Source: Tectiglobus sp965223355 | GTDB lineage: Bacteria; Pseudomonadota; Alphaproteobacteria; Rhizobiales; Hyphomicrobiaceae | DNA: 64,000 nucleotides | NCBI GenBank assembly: GCA_965223355.1 | Contig: CBDCWE010000003.1 | Coordinates: 4,774,001 to 4,838,000 of the forward strand | Reading direction: 5' to 3' | Part shown: one piece after another, positions 32,472-41,704 of the stretch | How positions within the stretch are numbered: position 1 is the stretch's first letter | How the letters are laid out: every line of letters starts with the position of its first letter | Translations under genes and position numbers: made by a program | The notes under the pieces: generated by a model | The model's input: only the letters and a program-made list of their open reading frames with translations | Told to the model about the DNA's origin: nothing | Database searches by the model: none

Positions 32472-34793
32472 GATGTTCTCGCCGGCCGCGTTTTGCAGTG
32501 CGGCCGACACTTCGTCGGCCGTGATTGCGCCATCGGGCTGCAGGAACACATCGAGCTTGCCCGCAGCCGCAGAGATCGCCAGCGCCCGTTGCTCGTTGCC
32601 GCCCGGTGCACCGTCGCCATCCAGGCGCTTGAGATCATCACGGACCGTTGCCAGCACGTCATGTGTCACGACCGCGAGTTGCAGATCGGTCGTCGGGATC
32701 TGCGTCAACGGATAGCTGGTTGTGGCATCGACCGTCCAGGTTTGGGTAATTGCCTCACTGGCCCGCAACACGTCCTGCGCAATCTCCGCGCGCCGGCTCG
32801 CCACATGGTTGCCGATGACGGGCCAGGCCGCATAAACATCTTCCAGTGCCTCGTTCAGCCGCCGCCCGCCTTTGACGATTTTCTCAATCACCGGACTTGC
32901 CGACGGGTTGATGCGCGCGCCCTCACACAGGCTGCGAATGTAAAGTTCGCGGCTCTCAGGCACCGGTAACAGTTTCGTATCCCCGGCGGCGGCCGGCGGT
33001 TGCAGCGGCCGGCCGTCGGCTTGCCGCTCAAGCTCTTGGCCCGGATCATTGAGCACCGCCAGCAGCGGCGTCAAACCTTCCCGGTCAGCCAGTTTGAAGA
33101 TCTCGACATCCGTCCGCGCCTGTTCGCTCCATTGCGCGATTTCCAATGCTCTTTCCGCCTTGGAAAACAGCCCATGATTACGCTGGTGCACTTTCAGATC
33201 GCCGCCCGCGCTGCTGCCCTGTTTCTGCCGCCACCTTTCGCGGTAGGGCGTAAGGTCGGTGTAGCTGCCGCGCTCCTCGTCCTTGCCGAGCGCCTTGAGC
33301 TGTCGCGTCCCGAGGATGCTGACGAGACCGAGATCACTCAACACGCCGGCCAGCTGGTTCATCGCCAACGCCCGTTCCTTCTCGCCGGGCCGTCCCGTGT
33401 CGCAACTGTAAACGTTCGGGATAATGAAATAAGACATCGTCTTGTGATGGATGAAGTGCTGGCGCACCCACTCCCAGCTGGCATCGGGCGCCCGCTTGAT
33501 AGCGGTGCGAATGGCATCGACGATCTGCCGCTTCAAGGGTCCGGGCAGTTGCCGGCTGGGCGGTGTTTGCGGCGGGTTCAACGCGGTTAGAACAAAGAGG
33601 CCGAGGTCGATCCCGAGCGTCGCCAGAAACGCGATCAGATCGCGCCCGCCAATCGTTTCGCCGGCGGCCGTCGTAGTGCCGCCGCTGCCACCGCCGCTGG
33701 TGATGTATGCGAATAGGCCGGAGGAGAACGTGCCGATATTCGACCACAGGTTCTTGACCGCATTGGCAACACCTGCCGGCCCTTCGCTGAACGCTGCATC
33801 TCTGAGATTGAGAACCGCCGGTTGCGCTGCCTGTGACGCGGCCGAGCGCAAACGTTGCGCCAGCGTCGGATCATAACAGGAAAACCCGGACCCGCCGGGC
33901 TTCACTGAAACGGAAGCGGCCAAGGCGCGCATTTCAGACGCCGTTGATTGTCCGAGCTGGTTGCTGCGCGCTGCAATGCTGCGCGCGCTGCCGCGGATGG
34001 TGCGCGCCATCGCCTCGAAGCTCTTTTGGCGCTCTGCGACGGTCGCCCCCTCAAGCGATGAAACGGCCGACTGCAGCGTATCGAGATCGGCCTGCACCGG
34101 ATTGAGCCACGAGACCTTGACGCTGTCGCGCAGACTGCTGATCGAGTCCCGCACGCTGCGCCGCGCATTGTAGAGCGGTCCACGGCCGGCGCCGGACGAC
34201 ACACCGCAACTGCCGCCGCTCGCTTCCTCGCGGGCCATCTGGCCGTCTGACCACTGCACGACACTGTCGAGCTGCACCTTCACGGCTTCAAGGCGCGCTG
34301 CAACGACTGCACCGGCATCTCGCGCGTCTTCTTGAAGACCGGAAAGCCCCGTCCGGGTTGCTTCTTCGCCGGCAATCAAACTCCACCAGAAACCGTAGCC
34401 AAAGCCGATCGACCACAAGGCCAGAAACACATAAAGCGGAAACGTCAGGAACCGATCTCTGAGCCGCCGCCCGAATGCGAACGATTCGCGCAGCGCCAAC
34501 CACATTAGGAATGTCAAAGCAACCACGATCGAAATGACCAGCAGGCTGTTCGAGACCGACAACCCGCCAACGATCTCGCGCCCTCGCACGGCCGCCGGCG
34601 ACGTCGAAACACCGACGATGAAGTCGTTCATCCCGCTCCAGGTTGCATAGCCCGAAATGGCAAGCAGCATCAGCGAGGCAAGACCGATGAGCGCGTTGCG
34701 CCCGAAAAGATAATCAATCACGCGCCCGATCAGCGAGGGCGCATGAATGCCACCCCGCGCTTCACCGAATTCCGCAGCGCCGTCGTTGACCAT
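32469..34793 (-). CDS. Large multi-pass membrane protein of unknown function
   Basis: A 774-residue orphan that I do not recognise. The N-terminal quarter has three hydrophobic spans (NALIGLASLMLLAISGYATW, LLVISIVVALTFLMWLALRE, FPLYVFLALWSIGFGYGFWW). A long, Ser/Ala-rich helical periplasmic stretch follows (about 160-360, with VRDSISSLRDSVKVSWLN and SSLEGATVAERQKSFEAM). A fourth span lies near DLIAFLATLGIDLGLFVLTA. A cytoplasmic C-terminal half begins LKRQIVDAIRTAIKRAPDASW. The layout recalls a chemoreceptor-like or stator-like sensor, but no known domain is clear. The ATG at 34793 is preferred to TTG 34802. Confidence 0.7.
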   Translation of the reverse strand: MVNDGAAEFGEARGGIHAPSLIGRVIDYLFGRNALIGLASLMLLAISGYATWSGMNDFIVGVSTSPAAVRGREIVGGLSVSNSLLVISIVVALTFLMWLALRESFAFGRRLRDRFLTFPLYVFLALWSIGFGYGFWWSLIAGEEATRTGLSGLQEDARDAGAVVAARLEAVKVQLDSVVQWSDGQMAREEASGGSCGVSSGAGRGPLYNARRSVRDSISSLRDSVKVSWLNPVQADLDTLQSAVSSLEGATVAERQKSFEAMARTIRGSARSIAARSNQLGQSTASEMRALAASVSVKPGGSGFSCYDPTLAQRLRSAASQAAQPAVLNLRDAAFSEGPAGVANAVKNLWSNIGTFSSGLFAYITSGGGSGGTTTAAGETIGGRDLIAFLATLGIDLGLFVLTALNPPQTPPSRQLPGPLKRQIVDAIRTAIKRAPDASWEWVRQHFIHHKTMSYFIIPNVYSCDTGRPGEKERALAMNQLAGVLSDLGLVSILGTRQLKALGKDEERGSYTDLTPYRERWRQKQGSSAGGDLKVHQRNHGLFSKAERALEIAQWSEQARTDVEIFKLADREGLTPLLAVLNDPGQELERQADGRPLQPPAAAGDTKLLPVPESRELYIRSLCEGARINPSASPVIEKIVKGGRRLNEALEDVYAAWPVIGNHVASRRAEIAQDVLRASEAITQTWTVDATTSYPLTQIPTTDLQLAVVTHDVLATVRDDLKRLDGDGAPGGNEQRALAISAAAGKLDVFLQPDGAITADEVSAALQNAAGENI

Positions 34794-35048
34794 AACTCTC
34801 AAGTCCCCTTAGCGCGTACGAGATCCCCGCTTGCAACGACGCCGGTCCACAGATGAAACGGTGGGAGGCGATCTCCCACAAATGAGCGAATTAACGGAAA
34901 TTTGTGCTCAAGTCCTCACATTTCCATGGTCCCCGACCAACCGCTCAGACAACGCTGCTTTACGGCAACGTTGAAAATGCGCCTCAGCGCACGACATTCA
35001 ATGCATGTTGACACGCTTTGACTGGACAACGCCCGGCAAGACAGGCGT

Positions 35049-35322
35049 TGCCAGGCCGTAAAGTCATAAATCCGGGCACATTGGTATGAGTCAACTTGCT
35101 TCGCTGCTGGACACGAGGATGCAGACAATGTGGTTCATTTTCAAATCCTTGGCGTATCGCAGCGAAGCAAATTGGCGATATCCTGCGGACGCCGATTTGG
35201 CACTGCGATCTGCAGCGTTGCACCACTGGAATGGGCAACCAGCCCATTCTGCGTGCCGCGCCTTGCATATCTTGGCCAAATCAGCGCCAATGTGCCCGGA
35301 TTTATGACTTTACGGCCTGGCA
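35049..35322. repeat. Element with perfect 36-bp terminal inverted repeats
   Basis: The arms 35049-35084 and 35287-35322 are exact reverse complements, each containing GGCCGTAAAGTCATAAATCC. The 202-nt interior has no gene; short frames there have no protein character. It lies in the 562-nt gap between the orphan membrane protein and the P460-like gene and looks like a transposon-derived or foldback element. No second copy is seen in the window. The remainder of the gap (34794-35048) holds nothing identifiable. Confidence 0.8.
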
Positions 35323-35355
35323 CACAATGAACCATCAAAGGTTTACGATACTTTC

Positions 35356-35934
35356 ATGAATACTAAGCCACCACTACAAGCACAGATTGCGCTGTCGATT
35401 GGCGTTGCAATTGCCATTCTCATATTCAAGCTCGGCCCGGCCACCGCCGGCTCAAACTCCGCAAAGGTCGCCTACGGCAAAAGCGCCGATGTCATCCTTG
35501 CCAAGCAACTTTGGACGGCACTTCTAAAGCGCGGCGTCGTCGGCAGGAACCGCATTCATGTCCATGCTTTCAAGGGCAAACAACCTCACGGCGCGATCCA
35601 GCAGCTCTATGCGACGACCGTCACTGTGAACGGTCATCGCGGCCGCGCAATCGTCAAGGCCAACCACACCGCCAAAGGTGCGACCGTCCACAGCGTTTAC
35701 GACCAGCCGAACAAGTTCCTGTCGAGCTACACGGTGATGTTTGCCAACAAACCCGGCTATGACCCGGAAAACAGCAACTGGTTTTGGGTGCGATACTGGA
35801 AAGACGGGCGCATCACACGCACTGACACCGGAACCGCGGTTGCCGGGCGCGTCGGTAAGATCTCGCCGATCGGATGCATTGGCTGCCATCGCAAGGTTGG
35901 CGGTCAAGATCTTGAGGCTCTGACCAGCCGCTAG
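35356..35934 (+). CDS. Cytochrome P460-like / haem-binding protein
   Basis: A 192-residue exported protein. It has an N-terminal anchor or signal (ALSIGVAIAILIFKLGPATAG), then a mainly beta domain with FLSSYTVMFANKPGYDPENS and WFWVRYWKDGRI, both reminiscent of the cytochrome P460 / DUF-type haem proteins. A single c-type haem site CIGCH is at residues 174-178, near the C-terminus. P460 enzymes oxidise hydroxylamine or detoxify NO in the periplasm, but the crosslinking lysine was not identified, so function stays open. No strong ribosome site precedes the ATG. Confidence 0.72.
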   Translation: MNTKPPLQAQIALSIGVAIAILIFKLGPATAGSNSAKVAYGKSADVILAKQLWTALLKRGVVGRNRIHVHAFKGKQPHGAIQQLYATTVTVNGHRGRAIVKANHTAKGATVHSVYDQPNKFLSSYTVMFANKPGYDPENSNWFWVRYWKDGRITRTDTGTAVAGRVGKISPIGCIGCHRKVGGQDLEALTSR

Positions 35935-36064
35935 GCCTTGCGTCGCGCCGCCATTGGGCCGCGATGCGACACCTGCAACGGGCTCGATCTCGGGCCCGAT
36001 TTGGTCAATACTGCGAGTTCGATCGTCGAGCGATGGATTGCGAGTTCGGGAGGCAGCCGGCGCC

Positions 36065-36295
36065 ATGGTATTCGTCCAGGCCATCATGAGCGTGGTGCAC
36101 CGCTACCTGGAACGCGTTCCCCGCAACATCCGCTACTGGATCATCTCGGTCTGCGGTTTTGTCGCGCTGGCAACACCCTTGGCACTTTGGATATCCATGA
36201 CCGTGTGGGGTATGCGCCTCGTCCTCATTATCTTTGCCGTCGCGATATGCCTGATTTGTCTGATGGTTTGGTCTTCGCCCGATGAAAGGATCTAG
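36065..36295 (+). CDS. Small two-span membrane protein
   Basis: A 76-residue hypothetical protein. Two hydrophobic helices (YWIISVCGFVALATPLALWI and MRLVLIIFAVAICLICLMVW) separated by a tight turn make up most of it, with a basic N-terminus (RYLERVPRNIR). Its TAG stop is formed by the CTAG end of an R2 repeat. The start at 36065 is a choice among several; the gene itself is moderately supported. Confidence 0.45.
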   Translation: MVFVQAIMSVVHRYLERVPRNIRYWIISVCGFVALATPLALWISMTVWGMRLVLIIFAVAICLICLMVWSSPDERI

Positions 36296-36474
36296 GGATC
36301 CTCCGATCACATCTCAAGTTTCCAAAGGGCATTGCCCTTTGGCGGGATCGTTAAGGGCCGCGCCCTTAACCAATCGCCGCCAAGCAGCGATCCTTGAGGG
36401 GCTTGTCCGCCCCTCAAACACCCCGACCAGGGGATCATCCCCTGGTCCCGGGACTTGTTCAGAGGCTTCCTAAG
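36292..36474 (+). repeat. R2 dispersed repeat, full copy
   Basis: All five hairpins are in order: CCAAAGGGCATTGCCCTTTGG type, TTAAGGGCCGCGCCCTTAA, a diverged third (CGCCGCCAAGCAGCG), GAGGGGCTTGTCCGCCCCTC, and CCAGGGGATCATCCCCTGG. The left border is CTAGGGATCCTC and the right is GCTTCCTAAG. It begins at the stop of the small membrane protein; the rest of the gap to 36681 contains no other gene. Confidence 0.92.
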
Positions 36475-36681
36475 CCGTAAACGCATAAATGGCGCAACCG
36501 CGAGCCGGCGCGGCCCAGGTAGCATTGAAACGCTACGGGCAACGATCATTCGTGATCGATGTGGCGCCGCCCCGGTGTTGGTGACGATTGCTTGACAGCC
36601 ACGATCGATTGCGTTCGCATTTGATCGAACGCGCAAATCCAACAACAGTCCGCCGCACGCGGGCGCACCAGGAGGAATGCC

Positions 36682-37743
36682 ATGAAAGGCCTTGTGTTCA
36701 CGGGCAGCCGGCAACTTGAACTCCAGGACTTCGATGATCCGACGCCGGCATCGGGCGAAGTCGTGATCGAGATCAAGGCCTCCGGCATGTGCGGTTCCGA
36801 CCTTCACATCTATCGCTCGCCCGGCGGCGGGCCCGGCGTCGCAGCCGCGCTCGGCCTTGGCGGTGACGGCAAACCCAAAATCGGCGGCCACGAGCCGTGC
36901 GGCGTCATTGTTGCTCGCGGCGAGGGCGTACCCAAGCATCTCGCGCCCGATGATGCGCGCGTCATGGTTCACCATTACTCCGGCTGCGAAACCTGTCCTG
37001 ACTGCAAGAGCGGCTGGCCGCAAATGTGCACGTCGACCAAGAAGCAGGTCTATGGCGTCACCGGCCACGGCGCCCACACCAAGTACATGGCGATTCCGTA
37101 CTACACCCTCGTCGGCCTGCCGGAAGAGCTGTCGTTCTCGACCGGCGCGGCAATCTCGTGCGGCACGGGCACCGCCTATGGCGCTTTGCGACGCATGGCC
37201 ATGAACGGCGGCAAGACGCTGGCCGTGTTTGGCCAAGGCCCGGTCGGCATCAGCGGCACCATCCTCGGCAAAGCAATGGGCATGGAGGTGATCGGCCTCG
37301 ACGTTTCGGATCAACGCCTGGCCCTCGCCCAGCAGTGCGGCGCCGACCACACGGTCAACGTCGGCACGCGCGACGGCATCGAGGAGCTCAAGAAGCTGAC
37401 CGGCGGCAAAGGCGTTCACTACGCACTCGAGACCTCGGCCAATCCGGATGCCCGCGCGGCCGCCGTTCGCGGCACGCGACCGTGGGGTACGGTTTGCTAT
37501 GTCGGTGAAGGCGGAACGCTGACCCTCGAAGTCAGCCCCGACATGATCCGGCGCCAGGTCACCCTGATCGGCTCCTGGACGTTCTCGACGCATATCCAGG
37601 ACGAATGCACCAAATTCATCGCCGACAACGGCGTCGACATCGACCGCCAAATCACCGATCAGTTCAAGTTGTCGGAAGCCGCCGCCGCCTATCAAAAATT
37701 CGACCAGCAACAGATGGGTAAGGGCATGATCGTGCCGGATTGA
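36682..37743 (+). CDS. Zinc-dependent alcohol/polyol dehydrogenase (MDR family)
   Basis: A 353-residue medium-chain dehydrogenase. Catalytic zinc ligands are C37 (ASGMCGSDLH) and H70-E71 (GGHEPCG). Structural zinc cysteines are C102, C105, C108 and C116 (GCETCPDCKSGWPQMC). The Rossmann NAD(P) site is VFGQGPVGISGTIL (about 178-191). The sequence type resembles sorbitol/threonine dehydrogenases, which oxidise secondary alcohols; the substrate is not known. CAGGAGGAA precedes the ATG. It is a single gene between two repeats. Confidence 0.9.
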   Translation: MKGLVFTGSRQLELQDFDDPTPASGEVVIEIKASGMCGSDLHIYRSPGGGPGVAAALGLGGDGKPKIGGHEPCGVIVARGEGVPKHLAPDDARVMVHHYSGCETCPDCKSGWPQMCTSTKKQVYGVTGHGAHTKYMAIPYYTLVGLPEELSFSTGAAISCGTGTAYGALRRMAMNGGKTLAVFGQGPVGISGTILGKAMGMEVIGLDVSDQRLALAQQCGADHTVNVGTRDGIEELKKLTGGKGVHYALETSANPDARAAAVRGTRPWGTVCYVGEGGTLTLEVSPDMIRRQVTLIGSWTFSTHIQDECTKFIADNGVDIDRQITDQFKLSEAAAAYQKFDQQQMGKGMIVPD

Positions 37744-37849
37744 TCGGTATGAACCGGAGTTGGCACAGCGAAGGACAACTGACCGCCGCGGGCGGCGACC
37801 GGCTGTCTGTCCTGAGTTCCGGCGATCCCTATCCACATGTCGTGCGCGT

Positions 37850-37986
37850 TAGATCATCGTGCTTTAAGTTGGAACCGCTATTGCGGTTCCAACTTAAAGC
37901 ACAAAGATGATCGCCACTTTAGAGGCGAGCAACTTTCTGCCTTTATTCGGGATCGTTCCGATTCCGAATAAAGGCAGGTTGCTCTA
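37850..37986 (+). repeat. R1 dispersed repeat, copy 7
   Basis: A complete 137-bp copy, nearly identical to copy 4, bounded by TTAG and CTAG. It occupies the middle of the 425-nt gap between the dehydrogenase and the HpaB-type gene; nothing else is recognisable there apart from the downstream GAGGTGGAAGG ribosome site. Confidence 0.93.
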
Positions 37987-38168
37987 GCAGTTTGCTGAAA
38001 TCCCTCGCATTGGCTTGGATTGGATGGTTCACTGTTTTGGTGAGGTTGGCTCGGCCGCAGGGCAAGATGGGGACGATTTCGAGCCCGGATCATTGCCGCC
38101 TAAGGCGAAGGCGAAAGCGACCTGGATAAAAGCAATCTGGATAACTGTCGGAAATTGAGGTGGAAGGC

Positions 38169-39728
38169 ATGGCCGATCGTCCGGAAGATCTACTCGAAGG
38201 CAAACTGCGCCCGTTCACCGGTGCCGAATATCTTGCATCATTGCGCGATGGGCGTGAGGTCTACATCTACGGCGAACGCATCAAGGACATCACCGCCCAC
38301 CCGGCGCTGCGCAACGGTGCTCGGTCGATTGCGAAGCTTTACGATGCACTCCATGCCGAGACGACCAAAGCGACGCTGACCGCACCGACCGACACCGGTT
38401 CCGGCGGCTACACGCATCGCTTCTTTCAGACCGCACACACGCGGGACGATCTGATCGCGCAGCGCGATGCCATCGCGGCGTGGGCCCGCATCAGCTACGG
38501 TTGGCTGGGCCGCAGCCCGGACTACAAGGCCGCCTTTCTCAATACGCTTGGCGCCAATGCCGAGTTCTACGGCGACTACGCCGCCAACGCCCGCGCCTGG
38601 TATTCGCGCGCGCAGGAAGCCGTGCTGTTTCTCAACCACGCCCTGATCAATCCGCCCATCGATCGCAACAAAGCCGCCGAAGACGTCAAAGACGTCTACA
38701 TTACCGTCACCAAGGAAACCGATGCTGGGCTCTTCGTTTCCGGGGCAAAGGTGGTTGCGACCAACTCGGCGCTGACCCACTACAACTTCCTTGGCCAGAA
38801 CATGGGGCAAGACATCAACGATCCCAACATGGTTGTGATGTTCATTGCACCCATGGACACGGCCGGTGTCAAACTCATCTGCCGGCCCTCCTACGAAATG
38901 GCGGCGGCCGCGAGCGGTTCACCATGGGACTATCCGTTGACCAGCCGGTTTGATGAGAACGATGCGATTTTCATTTTCGACAATGCGTTCATTCCCTGGG
39001 AAAACGTCTTCATCTACCGTGACGTCGACCGCCTCAAGGCGTTTTACCCGCAATCAGGATTTGCCAACGGCCTGACGTTTCAGGGCTGCACGCGGCTGGC
39101 GGTCAAACTCGATTTCATTTCGGGCCTGCTCTACAAGGCTGCGCGGGCAACCGGTGTCGAAGCGTTTCGCGGTGTGCAGGCGCAGATCGGCGAAGTGCTT
39201 GGCTGGCGCAATCTGTTCTGGGCGTTGTCCGATACGATGGCACATGCGCCCGACGCCTGGGTCAACGAAGCGGTTCTGCCGAATATTCGGGCCGGCATTT
39301 CCTACCGCATATTCGCGACCGAGGCCTATCCGGCGGTGCGATCGATTATTGAAAAGGTCATTGCATCCGGCCTCATCTATTTGCCCAGTCACGCCCGCGA
39401 TCTCAAAAACCCGGAGATTGAGAAGTATCTGGCAAAATACGTGCGCGGTTCAAACGGCATTGACTACAAGGAGCGCATCAAAACCATGAAACTGCTTTGG
39501 GATGCGGTGGGCTCTGAGTTTGGCGCACGACACGAACTTTATGAAATCAACTATGCCGGTAATCATGAGCTTGTGCGCATGTTCGCGCTGCATCATGCAG
39601 CAGGGTCTGGCGATCTGCAGAAAATGCAGGCGTTTGTCGAAACCTGCATGGCCGACTACGATGTCGACGGCTGGCTCGATGACGATTACTTCGACAATGC
39701 CGACACCTTTGTCGAACCTTCGCGGTAG
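38169..39728 (+). CDS. 4-hydroxyphenylacetate 3-monooxygenase-type oxygenase (HpaB family)
   Basis: A 519-residue FADH2-utilising monooxygenase of the HpaB fold (acyl-CoA dehydrogenase-like). Family features are LRDGREVYIYGERIKDITAH (about 17-36), DTGSGGYTHRFFQTAHTRDD, the LNHALINPPIDRNK loop, the FAD-contact stretch TKETDAGLFVSGAKVVATNS, and the DENDAIFIFDNAFIPWENVF strand. It would hydroxylate a phenol ortho to the OH, with reduced flavin from a separate reductase; none is adjacent. ATG 38169 is preferred over GTG 38160 because GAGGTGGAAGG is properly spaced. Confidence 0.9.
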   Translation: MADRPEDLLEGKLRPFTGAEYLASLRDGREVYIYGERIKDITAHPALRNGARSIAKLYDALHAETTKATLTAPTDTGSGGYTHRFFQTAHTRDDLIAQRDAIAAWARISYGWLGRSPDYKAAFLNTLGANAEFYGDYAANARAWYSRAQEAVLFLNHALINPPIDRNKAAEDVKDVYITVTKETDAGLFVSGAKVVATNSALTHYNFLGQNMGQDINDPNMVVMFIAPMDTAGVKLICRPSYEMAAAASGSPWDYPLTSRFDENDAIFIFDNAFIPWENVFIYRDVDRLKAFYPQSGFANGLTFQGCTRLAVKLDFISGLLYKAARATGVEAFRGVQAQIGEVLGWRNLFWALSDTMAHAPDAWVNEAVLPNIRAGISYRIFATEAYPAVRSIIEKVIASGLIYLPSHARDLKNPEIEKYLAKYVRGSNGIDYKERIKTMKLLWDAVGSEFGARHELYEINYAGNHELVRMFALHHAAGSGDLQKMQAFVETCMADYDVDGWLDDDYFDNADTFVEPSR

Positions 39729-40113
39729 GCTGATCTGTTCACCCGTACGCGCCCGGCTCACCCTGACCATGGCCACCTCAAGGAGCAATGTTTCCGTAGG
39801 GCCTTGGCCAAACGTACAGCAAGGCGAAGCCGAAGGACTTAGACCAGCCCGCATAAAACTTGATCCGCTTCACCGGAGCGATTTTTGTCGCCAGTGAGGC
39901 GGATGTCGTGCCGTAGTCCATGGACCACAAGCGGTGCTCAACGCAGCTGGCGGCAACAAGCGCCCGGCCCTCAGGGGTGGGTCCTGGCGGCCGATCGGGG
40001 CGTTGCGCCCAATGCCCGATGGCAAGCATCGCGCCGCACGCCGCGCCTGCCCACGTGAGCCGCCGGGACCCACGAAACGGGTCACTATTTATGCGGGCTG
40101 GTATTAACTCGGC
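39729..40113. other. Non-coding repeat-rich spacer
   Basis: No gene is supported. It contains copies of the short ACCAGCCCGCATAAA unit near 39.84 kb and, inverted, near 40.09 kb. Between them is a stretch sharing CCTGGCGGCC and GCGTTGCGCC with the sequence after amtB at 29.5 kb. Long frames through this region on either strand follow the repeats and are artefacts. Confidence 0.6.
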
Positions 40114-40832
40114 GTCACCCCGGCGCTCGTCGCCGGGGCCCATCGTCCGACACGTGCCGCGCCTGCGGGACGATGGATACCGGCAACACGTGCCGGTATG
40201 ACATCTTTGATGTTGATCACTCGACCAGCGCGCGTGCGCCGATTCATAGTTCGGGCGGTAAGATACCAGCCCGCATAAATAGTGACGCACTTCACCAAAG
40301 CGATTTTGCGCCGGCTGCGTTGCCCACCGCTTGTGGGACATGCACCACCGCCCGGCACAGCCTTCTTCCGGCGCATGCTCAAGCCGGTTCAACGTCGATT
40401 TGGTCACCCCGGCGCTCGTCGCCGGAGCCCATCGTCCGACACGTGCCGCGCCTGCGGGACGATGGATACCGGCAACACGTGCCGGTATGACATCTTTGAT
40501 GTTGATCACTCGACCAGCGCACGTGCGCCGATTCATAGTCCGGGCGGCAAGATACCAGCCCGCATAAATAGTGACGCACTTCACCGGAGCGATTTTGCGC
40601 GCCGGCTGCGTTGCCCACCGCTTGTGGGACATGCACCACCGCCAGGCACAGCCTTCTTCCGGCGCATGCTCAAGCCGGTTCAACGTCGATTTGGTCACCC
40701 CGGCGCTCGTCGCCGGGGCCCATCGTCCGACACGTGCCGCGCCTGCGGGACGATGGGGCCCGGCAACGCGTGCCGGTATGACATCTTTGATGTTGATCAC
40801 TCGACCAGCGCGTGTGCGCCGATTCATATGTG
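40114..40832 (+). repeat. Tandem repeat, period about 290 bp, about 2.5 copies
   Basis: The same unit restarts at 40114, 40403 and 40694 (GTCACCCCGGCGCTCGTCGC), giving periods of 289 and 291. Each unit holds a hairpin-rich GC segment, TGACATCTTTGATGTTGATC, and a distal part with ACCAGCCCGCATAAA and GCCCACCGCTTGTGGGACAT. The third copy ends after CGCCGATTCATA. Copies differ at few positions, so the duplication is recent. The sequence from 40833 to 41146 has no gene. Confidence 0.88.
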
Positions 40833-41146
40833 ATCCGGCCGCCATCGAACCGGGCCTCAGTCTTGCGCCCGCACAGCCTTCCAAACTCAAAGGGATCCTG
40901 ATGACACTGTGGCGGCATCGGGCACCTCTTTCTCCTTCCCGCCCCTTCAGATGACGTCGTTCAGGCAAAACAACTTATCCTCGTTCGAGGCCCCGAAGCG
41001 CTCAACATCGGTGAGAACGGCGGGCTGGCAGATCTCCAGGTCGGCTTCCATGCGGTGATTTTCTGGTTGCGCGTTTTGCAGAACTCTGATCCTGATCCGT
41101 CATTTGTTGCAGCGGACAATGGCCGAGTGTGAAGGAGGGATCAGCT

Positions 41147-41566
41147 ATGCTTACTGTGATCGGCCGATTGCTGCTCGTTCCGTTCGCATTCGTCATCGCC
41201 GTTCTGGTCAGCTTTTTCGTACTTGTTACGCTGGGTTCGGAGCGCATTTCGCATGCGCTCGCCGGTCGGGAAGATGTATCGCTGACAGCCGCGATGGAAC
41301 TGTTTGGCCAGGCTGTGTTACTGACGTCAGCGCTGACAATCGTGCCGGCGTTGGTGTTGGTCATCGTTGGTGAAGTGGCACGAATTCGGTCAATCATCTA
41401 TTATGTCGTGGGTGGCGGGTTGGCGCTGGTCGCGGTACCTGTGGCTGCCCAGTTGGGGCAAACCGGCGCCGTGGCTGCGCCGAGCAACACGATCTGGCAT
41501 GTTTTTGCTACCGCGGGTTTCCTGGGCGGCTTCGCGTACTGGCTCATCGCCGGGCGAAGTGCATGA
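41147..41566 (+). CDS. Four-span membrane protein, paralogue 1
   Basis: A 139-residue hypothetical inner-membrane protein. Four predicted helices are seen: LLLVPFAFVIAVLVSFFVLV, then AVLLTSALTIVPALVLVIVG, IIYYVVGGGLALVAVPVAAQ, and WHVFATAGFLGGFAYWLIAG. The ending GGFAYWLIAGR is shared in pattern with the next gene (SGFVYWLFSGR), so the two look paralogous. GAAGGAGGG provides a strong ribosome site for the ATG at 41147. Function is unknown. Confidence 0.72.
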   Translation: MLTVIGRLLLVPFAFVIAVLVSFFVLVTLGSERISHALAGREDVSLTAAMELFGQAVLLTSALTIVPALVLVIVGEVARIRSIIYYVVGGGLALVAVPVAAQLGQTGAVAAPSNTIWHVFATAGFLGGFAYWLIAGRSA

Positions 41567-41704
41567 GTTCATGAGCTCATGAGCTATTGCCGCAGGGCGG
41601 CGTTGTTTGCACACTGAATTAAGCAAGCCATGGCGAATTGCGTTGAAGGCACCGGCATGCAGGCGTAAGACAAACTTTAATTGAACAGAGTGGCAACTGA
41701 GGCC

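Noticed and set aside
40114..40832. Tandem array considered as CRISPR
   Set aside because: Units are about 290 bp, contiguous and without unique spacers; no cas genes are present.
39778..40968. A 396-codon minus-strand frame with internal repeats of about 97 residues
   Set aside because: The peptide repeats simply mirror the 290-bp DNA tandem repeat; no domain or ribosome site supports it.
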